From assembly GCA_002746395.1 (NCBI GenBank), contig NVXA01000003.1, forward strand, positions 171,060-180,385: DNA of 9,326 nt. Reading direction: 5' to 3'. Shown here one piece after another: positions 1 through 6,183 of the stretch (position 1 is the first letter of the stretch; each line of letters opens with the position of its first letter). This DNA comes from Paracoccaceae bacterium (GTDB lineage: Bacteria > Pseudomonadota > Alphaproteobacteria > Rhodobacterales > Rhodobacteraceae). Under the pieces are notes generated by a model. That model was not told the origin of the DNA, did not search any database, and was given only the letters and a program-made list of their open reading frames with translations. The translations under genes and the position numbers were made by a program.

Positions 1-2
1 AG

Positions 3-815
3 GGTATCTTCAACTTCGAGGGTGGCTGTTACGCTAAAACCATCAACCTGAGTGCCGAGGCAGAGCCCGAAATTTATTCCACCACGTCCAGATTTGCGAC
101 TGTGATCGAGAATATGGTCTACGACCCCTACACCAAGGAACTCGATTTTTCAGACGATAGCCTGACGCCGAACATGCGGTGTGCCTATCCGCTGGAATAT
201 ATCGACAACGCTTCCGAAACTTCGCGTGGCGGTGTGCCAAAAAACATCATTATGCTGACATGTGATGCGTTCGGTGTGCTGCCTCCGATCTCGCGGTTAA
301 CACCGGCGCAGGCGATGTACCACTTCCTGTCCGGTTTCACGGCCAAGGTTCCCGGGACTGAAAAAGGAGTGGTTGAACCTATTCCGACGTTCTCAACATG
401 TTTCGGCGCACCCTTCATGCCACGCCGCCCCGAAGTTTACGGTAACCTTCTTCGCCAGAAGATTGCCGAAACTGGCGCGAACTGCTGGCTGGTTAACACT
501 GGTTGGACTGGTGGTCCCAAAGGCCACGGGGGATCCCGTATGCCGATCCGTGCAACTCGTGCGTTGTTGACAGCAGCTTTGTCCGGTGGCTTGAACGACC
601 GCGAATTTCGCATCGATCCGAACTTTGGCTTCGATGTTCCTGTGGCCGTTAAAGGTGTGGCCATGGTTCTGCTGGACCCGCGCCGTACATGGGAAGACGG
701 TGCAGCCTATGACGTGCAGGCCGCCAAACTGGCCAACATGTTCGCGGACAACTTCAAGCAATACGAACCCTTTGTGGACGAAGAAGTTCTAGCGGCTGCA
801 ATCAAAGCGCAGTAA
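3..815 (+). CDS. pckA: Phosphoenolpyruvate carboxykinase (ATP), C-terminal part
   Basis: Cytosolic enzyme that converts oxaloacetate plus ATP to phosphoenolpyruvate, CO2 and ADP, the first committed step of gluconeogenesis. The reading frame is open from the window's first bases, so the 5' half is outside; about 270 residues of a protein usually near 530 are present. What is seen matches the ATP-type family: the segment [10 protein letters not shown] at the start, [13 protein letters not shown] (its Arg corresponds to the substrate-binding Arg of the E. coli enzyme), [39 protein letters not shown] and LVNTGWTGG. The P-loop and the metal-binding Asp lie upstream of the window. It ends with TAA and is followed by a hairpin terminator, so it is probably transcribed apart from the next gene. 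Identity is secure; nothing about its promoter can be seen. Confidence 0.97.
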   Translation, partial: GIFNFEGGCYAKTINLSAEAEPEIYSTTSRFATVIENMVYDPYTKELDFSDDSLTPNMRCAYPLEYIDNASETSRGGVPKNIIMLTCDAFGVLPPISRLTPAQAMYHFLSGFTAKVPGTEKGVVEPIPTFSTCFGAPFMPRRPEVYGNLLRQKIAETGANCWLVNTGWTGGPKGHGGSRMPIRATRALLTAALSGGLNDREFRIDPNFGFDVPVAVKGVAMVLLDPRRTWEDGAAYDVQAAKLANMFADNFKQYEPFVDEEVLAAAIKAQ

Positions 816-836
816 CGCTTGCCTTGACAAAACACC

Positions 837-871
837 GGCGTCGCCCCGAAAAGGGCGGCGTCTTTTCGTTT
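837..871 (+). terminator. Intrinsic terminator after pckA
   Basis: The arms GGCGTCGCCC (837-846) and GGGCGGCGTC (853-862) can pair over 10 bp (two of the pairs are G-U) around the loop CGAAAA. The T-rich tail TTTTCGTTT follows at 863-871. It begins 21 bases after the pckA stop codon. The tail runs directly into the Shine-Dalgarno AGGA (872-875) of the next gene. Confidence 0.85.
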
Positions 872-880
872 AGGAATACC

Positions 881-2383
881 ATGGGAAACTTCGCCGTTGC
901 ATCCGGCCACCATCTGACCACACAAACTGCTGCCGAGGTTCTGCGCGCAGGCGGCACAGCCGTGGACGCCGCGATCGCCGCCGCCTTGATGGCCTGCATT
1001 GCCGAGCCGGTACTGGCCTCGCCATTGGCAGGCGGGTTCTTGATGGTGTCGCCCCCAAACGGGAAAGTCCAAATCCTTGATGCGTTCATCCAGACACCAA
1101 GGCGCAAACGCAGCCTTGCAGATGTAGACATCCGCGCAATCGAGGTGGATTTCGGCCAAAGCCAACAGACATTCCATTGCGGTGCCGGAACAATCGGCAC
1201 CCCCGGCCTGATACCCGGATTGTTCGAGGCCCACAGCCAGTTCGGGCGCATCCCGATGGCAGAACTGGCCGCGCCCGCGATTGAGGCTGCCCGTAAAGGC
1301 ACACCAGTCACAGCCTTCCAAGCCGAAGTCCTTGGGTATGTGGAGGCGATCTTTATGTCCTCCGAAGCATCAAAATCGCTCTATGCCCCAAACGGCAAAC
1401 TGCTGAGCGACGGGGATATTCTCACAAACCCCGATATGGCCGACGTATTGGAAACCATGGCGCTTGAGGGCCCGCGGTTCTTTCAGGAAGGCGAGGTCGC
1501 ACAGGCGTTATTATCACTGGACGGTGGACATTTAACGGTCGACGATCTGAAATCTTACCGCCCTATTGGCCGCAAACCCTTGCAGTTCACGCGCCGCGGT
1601 GTCGAGGTTGATCTGAATCCTGCACCCAGTCTTGGCGGCGTGCAAATCGCGCTGGCGTTGCAGGCTTTGCCGCCCAATCCCGATGACCGTCAATTGGCGC
1701 GCTGCCTCTTTGAAGTCGCGCGAATTCGCAAAGAAACCGACCTTGATTACCACCCCATGCGTGGCGAGAAAATCCTGCTGGACCCCGCAATGGTTGCCGA
1801 CCTTCGCAAAACTCTGGCAGCCCATCAAGCGGCGACGCGGGGTACCACGCATATCTCTGTGATTGACAAAAACGGCATGGGCGCGGCGTTTACCCTTTCT
1901 AATGGCGAGGGGTGCGGGCTGATCGTTCCCGGTACAGGCATCATGGCCAACAACATGCTGGGCGAGGATGATCTGGTGCCTGACGGCGTGAATTCGTGGC
2001 ACGAGGACACACGCCTCGCCTCCATGATGTGCCCGATGGCTTTGCGGGAAAACGGGTCACTGACGATGATGGGGTCGGGTGGTTCCAACCGTATCCGCTC
2101 GGCCTTGGCGCAAGTCGCGTTGCAATTGATTGACGGGGGCGCAGCATTGGAAGACGCCGTTCACGCCCCCCGTATGCACATTGATGAAACCCCTCAGGTG
2201 TTGGACTTCGAGGATACCGGAACCGAAGCGCGGCGCGAGGCATTATTGGCGGAATTCCCAAGTGCCAACCCTTGGCCGCAGCCCTCGATGTTCTTTGGCG
2301 GCGTCCATGCCACGCGCCAAACCGTGAGGGGATTCGACGCGGCGGGGGATCAACGACGCTCCGGTTCTGTGTTAACCAAATAG
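881..2383 (+). CDS. Gamma-glutamyltransferase-family Ntn-hydrolase
   Basis: Probable self-processing N-terminal nucleophile hydrolase related to gamma-glutamyltranspeptidase (glutathione hydrolase). The 500-residue product shows a family N-terminus (residues 1-28, with TAAEVLRAGGTAVDAAIAAA), then GTPGLIPG, then the processing site at Thr322 in TTHISVID. By homology the chain is cleaved before this Thr, giving a large subunit of about 321 and a small one of about 179 residues. Later motifs are TLSNGEG, NNMLGEDD, GSGGSNRI and the C-terminal DAAGDQRRSGSVL. No signal peptide is visible, unlike the periplasmic E. coli enzyme, so it is likely cytoplasmic. The serine pair that binds the gamma-glutamyl group in E. 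coli appears as Ala-Ser (RLASMMCP), so the substrate may differ. The ATG at 881 follows AGGA by 5 bases; an upstream in-frame start (824) would lie before and run through the pckA terminator and was not used. The 3' end overlaps the convergent permease gene by 12 bases. Cephalosporin-acylase-like or other gamma-glutamyl amide activity remains possible. Confidence 0.87.
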   Translation: MGNFAVASGHHLTTQTAAEVLRAGGTAVDAAIAAALMACIAEPVLASPLAGGFLMVSPPNGKVQILDAFIQTPRRKRSLADVDIRAIEVDFGQSQQTFHCGAGTIGTPGLIPGLFEAHSQFGRIPMAELAAPAIEAARKGTPVTAFQAEVLGYVEAIFMSSEASKSLYAPNGKLLSDGDILTNPDMADVLETMALEGPRFFQEGEVAQALLSLDGGHLTVDDLKSYRPIGRKPLQFTRRGVEVDLNPAPSLGGVQIALALQALPPNPDDRQLARCLFEVARIRKETDLDYHPMRGEKILLDPAMVADLRKTLAAHQAATRGTTHISVIDKNGMGAAFTLSNGEGCGLIVPGTGIMANNMLGEDDLVPDGVNSWHEDTRLASMMCPMALRENGSLTMMGSGGSNRIRSALAQVALQLIDGGAALEDAVHAPRMHIDETPQVLDFEDTGTEARREALLAEFPSANPWPQPSMFFGGVHATRQTVRGFDAAGDQRRSGSVLTK

Positions 2384-3154
2384 GCCGCGCCGCAGCAGGT
2401 TTAGGCCGGCAATTGCCAGCACCATCAAGGTGATTTTTCGAAACCGCCCCTGATCCAGCTTGTCCTGAACGCGAAACCCTATGGCCATACCCACAACGGC
2501 GGGAATGATCAGCCAAGCTGACAGCGGAGCCGTGACCTTATTTAACAAACCGGATTGAAAATGCGCGCCCGTCAGAACGATTGCCCCGACGAGGAAGGAT
2601 ATCCCTTGAATGCGGATCATCTCGATTTTCGGGGTTTTTTGGGATAACAGGTACAACAATATCGGTGGCCCCCAAACACCGGACAGCCCTCCGAAGAACC
2701 CTGCTATCAAGCCTATAGGTGCTTGAATTTTCGTTGAAAGTCGCGCAGGGATATGAGGAATCCAGCCGATAATTTGCAGGCTTACAAAGAGTGTAATGCC
2801 AACACCTAAAATGATGAACAGCGCTGTTTCCGAAATGATTACAACCAATTGCGCGAATGCATAGATGGATACCAGCAGAACAAGATTTAACCGCCAGTAC
2901 TGTTTCAGCGACACCCATGCCGCCCCGAAACCATTGCGCAAGGACTGCCAAATATTGGTGATCAGGCCCGGCAATATTAACGCGGCAATCGCAATTTCAG
3001 CTGGCAATACGGACCCGATGCCACTGATGCAAATCATCGGCAAGCCAAACCCGACAGCCCCTTTGGTGAAGCCCGCAAACAGCATAACGACAAACGTCGC
3101 GGCCATCGCAAACAGGCCGTATTGCGTGGTTAGAATGTTGAGAGCATCGATCAT
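2372..3154 (-). CDS. TSUP-family (TauE/SafE) membrane permease
   Basis: Predicted inner-membrane transporter of 260 residues, with about eight hydrophobic segments. The two-fold internal repeat of the TauE/SafE family can be seen: a glycine-rich motif GFTKGAVGFGLP at residues 28-39 and a related one, GFFGGLSGVWGPP, at residues 152-164. Characterised members move sulfite, sulfoacetate, other sulfonates or small organic anions; the substrate here cannot be read from sequence. I chose the ATG at 3154 because the hydrophobic first helix follows soon after it; a TTG 12 codons upstream (3190) would add a polar tail. The Shine-Dalgarno is weak with either start. It is divergent from mcd across about 200 bases and convergent, with overlap, with the gamma-glutamyltransferase-like gene. 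A role in export or uptake of an acid linked to the ethylmalonyl-CoA pathway would be speculation. Confidence 0.88.
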   Translation of the reverse strand: MIDALNILTTQYGLFAMAATFVVMLFAGFTKGAVGFGLPMICISGIGSVLPAEIAIAALILPGLITNIWQSLRNGFGAAWVSLKQYWRLNLVLLVSIYAFAQLVVIISETALFIILGVGITLFVSLQIIGWIPHIPARLSTKIQAPIGLIAGFFGGLSGVWGPPILLYLLSQKTPKIEMIRIQGISFLVGAIVLTGAHFQSGLLNKVTAPLSAWLIIPAVVGMAIGFRVQDKLDQGRFRKITLMVLAIAGLNLLRRGLFG

Positions 3155-3253
3155 ATGGGATCTTATCCGCCCGAAGCTCAAGTTTTGCAACGCAATTCGA
3201 TAACAACAATATTCCGTTTGTTGGTATTTTTACGAATTATTGTTGCGCCTCCA

Positions 3254-3282
3254 TTGACGCCCCTCTCGGGAAATCCTAAAGT
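3254..3282 (+). promoter_or_regulatory. Candidate sigma-70 promoter of mcd
   Basis: TTGACG (3254-3259) and TAAAGT (3277-3282) are separated by exactly 17 bases and match the -35 and -10 consensus at 5/6 and 4/6 positions. Transcription would start near 3289, so the GTTGCAC/GTGCAAC dyad (3290-3313) would sit just downstream of the start site, a usual place for a repressor operator. This is a pattern match only. Confidence 0.45.
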
Positions 3283-3289
3283 CTTCGCA

Positions 3290-3313
3290 GTTGCACAAAA
3301 GTTAACGTGCAAC
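3290..3313. promoter_or_regulatory. Operator-like palindrome upstream of mcd
   Basis: GTTGCAC and GTGCAAC are perfect reverse complements, 17 bases centre to centre, with spacer AAAAGTTAAC. The right arm overlaps the second TGCAACGCAA copy, which itself has the form TGC-N3-GCA. The PHB regulator PhaR is reported to bind TGC-rich sites of this general form, and ScfR-type short-chain-acyl-CoA regulators bind TTGC/GCAA-type sites; either is an inference. Confidence 0.5.
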
Positions 3314-3342
3314 GCAACATTTCTGGATAGCTGACAGGCAAT

Positions 3343-3349
3343 AAGGTGA
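3343..3349 (+). promoter_or_regulatory. Shine-Dalgarno that sets the mcd start
   Basis: AAGGTGA lies 5 bases before the ATG at 3355. A GTG three codons upstream (3346) falls inside this sequence and so is unlikely to be the start. Confidence 0.75.
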
Positions 3350-3354
3350 ATTTG

Positions 3355-5013
3355 ATGAGCAATGAAACGCAAAATGACGTGATCTTTCCTGACCTGTTGG
3401 AGCGTTGCGAAAATGCCGTTCCGGTTATCGAAGGTATCTTGGCGACCGCCCGAAATTTAATGGCAGATCGCGTGACAATTGATGGCCGCGTATCGGGCAA
3501 AGCGGTGGAGCAGGAACAGTTCGCGGCCCACGGCCTAAGTTGGCTGGCGACCTATGTTGAAAGCCTGCGGCAGATGTTGGCATGGGCAAAAAATCTGCAA
3601 ACGAGCGGGCGTTTGGGCGAGATGGAAAACCTGCTTTTGCAAATTGGATTTGGCGAATACCTAAGCCAGATTCTCGGCGGAATCCCAATGGCACAAGGTG
3701 AAATCGTGCGACTGCATGATTTGGGGGTCGCGGATACTCCGGCCCTCAACGGGTTGGAGCACGGCAACACCGACGCTGCGCGAAAACGTCTGGTTGAGTT
3801 GATGATTGAACGCGACGGTGTGGCGACTTTCGGGGACACTGGGCTGGATGAAGAGTACGAAATGATCCGCGACCAATTCCGTCGTTTCGCCGACGACAAG
3901 GTCGTGCCATTCGCCCACGAGTGGCATCTGAAAGACGAACTTATCCCTATGGAAATCCTCACAGAAATGGGTGACCTCGGCGTGTTCGGGTTGACGATTC
4001 CAGAAGAGTACGGCGGCTTCGGCATGACCAAAACCGCGATGTGCGTGGTGTCTGAAGAACTATCGCGCGGCTATATCGGGGTGGGGTCTTTGGGGACTCG
4101 ATCCGAAATCGCGGCGGAGCTGATTATTGGTGGTGGAACCGAGGCGCAAAAGCAGTATTGGTTGCCCAAAATTGCCTCGGCTGAAATATTGCCGACGGCG
4201 GTGTTTACGGAACCAAATACGGGTTCCGATTTGGGCAGTTTACGGACGCGCGCGGTGTTGGACGGGGACGAATATACCGTGACTGGAAACAAGACGTGGA
4301 TCACGCATGCGGCGCGAACGGACGTGATGACTATGCTGGTTCGCACCAACCCCGAAACTAAAAATTATTCAGGTTTATCAATGCTTTTGGCGGAAAAACC
4401 ACGAGGTACTGAAGCTGACCCGTTCCCCGCGAGTGGTATGTCCGGCGGTGAAATAGAGGTGCTGGGCTATCGCGGGATGAAGGAATATGAGCTGGGTTTT
4501 GATGGCTTTAAAGTGAAGGCGGAAAACCTGCTTGGGGGCGTTGAGGGGCAGGGGTTCAAACAGTTGATGCAGACGTTTGAATCGGCCCGCATCCAGACGG
4601 CGGCGCGGGCAATTGGCGTGGCGCAATGTGCGATGGAACTGGGAATGAAATACGCGATTGATCGGAAGCAATTCGGTAAGTCTCTTATAGAATTTCCGCG
4701 TATTTACAGCAAGTTAGCGATAATGGCGGTGGAAATTATGATAACGCGCCAACTGTCGTATTTCGCGGCGCGCGAGAAAGATAACGGGCGGCGGTGTGAT
4801 CTTGAAGCGGGCATGGCCAAGCTGTTGGGCGCGCGCGTTGCATGGATGTGTGCGGACAACGGTTTGCAAATTCACGGCGGCAATGGTTTCGCGCTGGAAT
4901 ACCCGATCAGTCGGGTTTTATGCGACGCGCGGATATTGAATATTTTCGAGGGCGCAGCGGAAATTCAGGCGCAGGTTATTGCGCGTCGGGTGCTGGAAAA
5001 GGGCCGAAATTAG
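3355..5013 (+). CDS. mcd: (2S)-methylsuccinyl-CoA dehydrogenase
   Basis: FAD-dependent enzyme that oxidises (2S)-methylsuccinyl-CoA to mesaconyl-CoA in the ethylmalonyl-CoA pathway, passing electrons to electron-transfer flavoprotein. The protein has 552 residues, against about 380-400 for ordinary acyl-CoA dehydrogenases. The extra length is an N-terminal extension of about 160 residues, typical of Mcd. The dehydrogenase fold starts near residue 164. FAD/substrate motifs include TEPNTGSD (285-292), the TWIT segment with Trp315 and Thr317, DRKQFGK (436-442), QIHGGNG (505-511) and FEGAAEIQ (531-538). By alignment with medium-chain enzymes Glu532 is the likely catalytic base. From memory, Trp315, Thr317 and Glu377 are active-site positions named in published work on Mcd; with the ATG at 3355 all three fall on exactly these numbers, which supports both identity and start. 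It stands alone on its strand, divergent from the TSUP permease and convergent with recO. Confidence 0.93.
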   Translation: MSNETQNDVIFPDLLERCENAVPVIEGILATARNLMADRVTIDGRVSGKAVEQEQFAAHGLSWLATYVESLRQMLAWAKNLQTSGRLGEMENLLLQIGFGEYLSQILGGIPMAQGEIVRLHDLGVADTPALNGLEHGNTDAARKRLVELMIERDGVATFGDTGLDEEYEMIRDQFRRFADDKVVPFAHEWHLKDELIPMEILTEMGDLGVFGLTIPEEYGGFGMTKTAMCVVSEELSRGYIGVGSLGTRSEIAAELIIGGGTEAQKQYWLPKIASAEILPTAVFTEPNTGSDLGSLRTRAVLDGDEYTVTGNKTWITHAARTDVMTMLVRTNPETKNYSGLSMLLAEKPRGTEADPFPASGMSGGEIEVLGYRGMKEYELGFDGFKVKAENLLGGVEGQGFKQLMQTFESARIQTAARAIGVAQCAMELGMKYAIDRKQFGKSLIEFPRIYSKLAIMAVEIMITRQLSYFAAREKDNGRRCDLEAGMAKLLGARVAWMCADNGLQIHGGNGFALEYPISRVLCDARILNIFEGAAEIQAQVIARRVLEKGRN

Positions 5014-5112
5014 GGCGTTAACCTTTTTTTGAAACGGCGTTTTTTCGTGTACACAACCCGTACACAATGCGTACACAACACGTATGCACAAATTGTGGCA
5101 CGCTGGCGTTAA
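5014..5112. other. Convergent intergenic region between mcd and recO
   Basis: 99 bases between two stop codons. It holds T-runs on the plus strand (5023-5029 and 5040-5045) that could end mcd transcription. A weak stem GGCGTT (5014-5019) with AACGGC (5033-5038) has only four continuous pairs, so I do not call a firm terminator. The rest is the GTACACAA array. CACAA/TTGTG around 5092 makes a further small dyad. Confidence 0.6.
5047..5091. repeat. Iteron-like array of GTACACAA with an 11-bp period
   Basis: GTACACAA occurs at 5049-5056, 5060-5067 and 5071-5078; a degenerate fourth unit, GTATGCACAA, starts at 5082. The starts are spaced by exactly 11 bases, about one helical turn, so the units face the same side of the DNA. 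Three linker bases differ between units (CCC, TGC, CAC). The first unit overlaps the perfect palindrome GTGTACAC (5047-5054). Function unknown: possibly a cooperative protein-binding site or a short tandem duplication. Confidence 0.75.
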
Positions 5113-5841
5113 CTATTTTTTTCGCTGCAATGCAACAATGAGGCGTTCGCGTGCGGCGGGCAGGTTTTCTCGACCCAGCGCAGGCATTAGCCATTTGTTA
5201 AGAAAGTGCCCTGTAATGTGGAGGGAATTGGCAACGTCGCTGCCTTGGGTCATCGGCTCGTCCATCCGCAGGAACCTTGGCAGTGGCAGCATTAGATCGG
5301 CGTAATCCGCGCCGCCCGCGCGACTGACAGCGCGGCCGGATTTGGGGGAGACGTAGATCAGGTCTTGTGTCGCGCCCGTGGCGGCACATTCGGTTAGGTC
5401 CAGACCGAACCCCATGTCGGTTAACAGCGCGTTTTCCCAAAGCGCGTATCGGGCGGGCCAGTCGGGGGCATCGCCCAAGGCATCGACCAGATCAAGGGTG
5501 CGGGTATAAAGCCGCGCGTGTTCTTCGCGTTCGGGCAGGCCGAGGCACAGTAGTGCGGATACCGCCCCCATCGCGGCCAATGCGCCGCGGTCACCCATGA
5601 TCTGGACGGCGCGGGATTTTATCGGGTCGATGGTATAACTGCCGAGGTGGTCTTCGAGGCGGGCTTTCCATTCTACGGATAATTGTGCGCCGGGTTGCAG
5701 AATGGGGGCCATTTTACGTGACCCGCCACCGCGCACTAGCCCCGCGTGGCGGCCGTGCTTTTGCGTAAATACTTCGATGATTGCGGAGCCTTCGCCGTGC
5801 TTTCGCACCGACAGCAAAACCCCTTCGTCGCGCCATTCCAT
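5113..5841 (-). CDS. recO: DNA repair protein RecO
   Basis: RecFOR-pathway mediator that helps load RecA on SSB-coated single-stranded DNA and anneals complementary strands. The 242-residue protein opens with MEWRDEGVLLSVRKHGE and HGRHAGLVRGG, the OB-fold region of alphaproteobacterial RecO (residues 1 to about 80), followed by a helical C-terminal domain with LENALL-like and DLTECAATGATQDLIYVSPK segments. Only two cysteines are present, so the C4 zinc finger of some RecO proteins is absent. It starts 9 bases after the DUF1491 stop codon, with only a weak AGGT-like ribosome site that overlaps that stop, suggesting translational coupling. It is the last gene of the minus-strand operon. Confidence 0.95.
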   Translation of the reverse strand: MEWRDEGVLLSVRKHGEGSAIIEVFTQKHGRHAGLVRGGGSRKMAPILQPGAQLSVEWKARLEDHLGSYTIDPIKSRAVQIMGDRGALAAMGAVSALLCLGLPEREEHARLYTRTLDLVDALGDAPDWPARYALWENALLTDMGFGLDLTECAATGATQDLIYVSPKSGRAVSRAGGADYADLMLPLPRFLRMDEPMTQGSDVANSLHITGHFLNKWLMPALGRENLPAARERLIVALQRKK

Positions 5842-5850
5842 TTGTGGAAC

Positions 5851-6183
5851 CTAGCCCGAAAGCCCGTCTTGATCCAGTAGGCTTCGGCCTTGTTTGTCTT
5901 CGACCTCGATAATCCAGATATCGGGGTCGTATTTGCGCTGCCGTTTGAGAGTTTCTTCAACCTCTGCGTCGGTTCCCTCAACCAGCGGAACCCAGATGCG
6001 GTTACCGTCTGTGTCGTAGCTGCGTTGAAAGGCCTGCGCGTTTCCGTCCAGCGTGTTAATTTTCACTAACACGGCCCCAGCGGTTGCATCGCCGCGGGAT
6101 GTTAGAAATGCGGGGATATTCATCACCCGCAGGCGCGTCAAATACGCCTGCACCCAAAATTCGGAGGTAACGCGCGGGGTCAT
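5851..6183 (-). CDS. DUF1491 family protein
   Basis: Small conserved alphaproteobacterial protein of 110 residues with no assigned function. It starts MTPRVTSEFWVQAYLTRLRV, and carries RIWVPLVEG, RQRKYDPDIWIIEVED and a C-terminal SLLDQDGL, as expected for DUF1491. It is soluble, mixed alpha/beta in appearance, with no signal peptide, membrane segment or metal-binding Cys/His cluster. The ATG at 6183 overlaps the era stop codon in the sequence ATGA; a longer frame reading upstream into era lacks any reason to be used. The ribosome site is weak, so translation probably depends on ribosomes finishing era. Its position between era and recO suggests a link to ribosome assembly, RNA processing or repair, but this is inference from context. 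Confidence 0.88.
   Translation of the reverse strand: MTPRVTSEFWVQAYLTRLRVMNIPAFLTSRGDATAGAVLVKINTLDGNAQAFQRSYDTDGNRIWVPLVEGTDAEVEETLKRQRKYDPDIWIIEVEDKQGRSLLDQDGLSG

Larger units (their letters stand above)
3155..3354. promoter_or_regulatory. Divergent control region between the TSUP gene and mcd
   Basis: About 200 bases, more AT-rich than the flanks, with no gene. Seen directly: TGCAACGCAA at 3186-3195 and again at 3308-3317; a perfect 7-bp palindrome, GTTGCAC (3290-3296) and GTGCAAC (3307-3313), with a 10-base spacer containing GTTAAC; CAACAATA (3204-3211) inverted as TATTGTTG (3238-3245); and a second inverted pair CAACAA/TTGTTG at 3204-3209 and 3218-3223. Such repeated dyads fit binding of a dimeric regulator that could serve both genes. 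The regulator's identity is inferred only. Confidence 0.6.
5014..5113. repeat. Direct repeat GGCGTTAAC flanking the GTACACAA array
   Basis: GGCGTTAAC occurs at 5014-5022 and 5105-5113, each followed shortly by a run of seven T. The copies bracket the whole intergenic region. The second copy ends on the first base of the recO stop codon (read on the plus strand). Chance or duplication cannot be told apart by eye. Confidence 0.55.

Noticed and set aside
707..1321. Long minus-strand open frame of about 200 codons antisense to pckA and the GGT-like gene
   Set aside because: It spans the end of one real gene and the start of another, shows no recognisable domain, and runs opposite to strongly conserved coding sequence.
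3155..3190. TTG start giving the TSUP protein 12 more residues
   Set aside because: Adds a polar, unconserved tail before the first helix; the ATG at 3154 is simpler. Not fully excluded because both have weak ribosome sites.
3346..3354. GTG start three codons upstream for mcd
   Set aside because: It lies inside the Shine-Dalgarno AAGGTGA, and the ATG at 3355 gives residue numbers that match characterised Mcd.
3552..4031. Minus-strand open frame of 159 codons opposite mcd
   Set aside because: Ser/Pro/Arg-rich composition typical of an antisense shadow frame; mcd is conserved across the whole region.
5014..5045. Intrinsic terminator for mcd
   Set aside because: T-runs are present but the best stem has only four continuous base pairs and a long loop, too weak to call.
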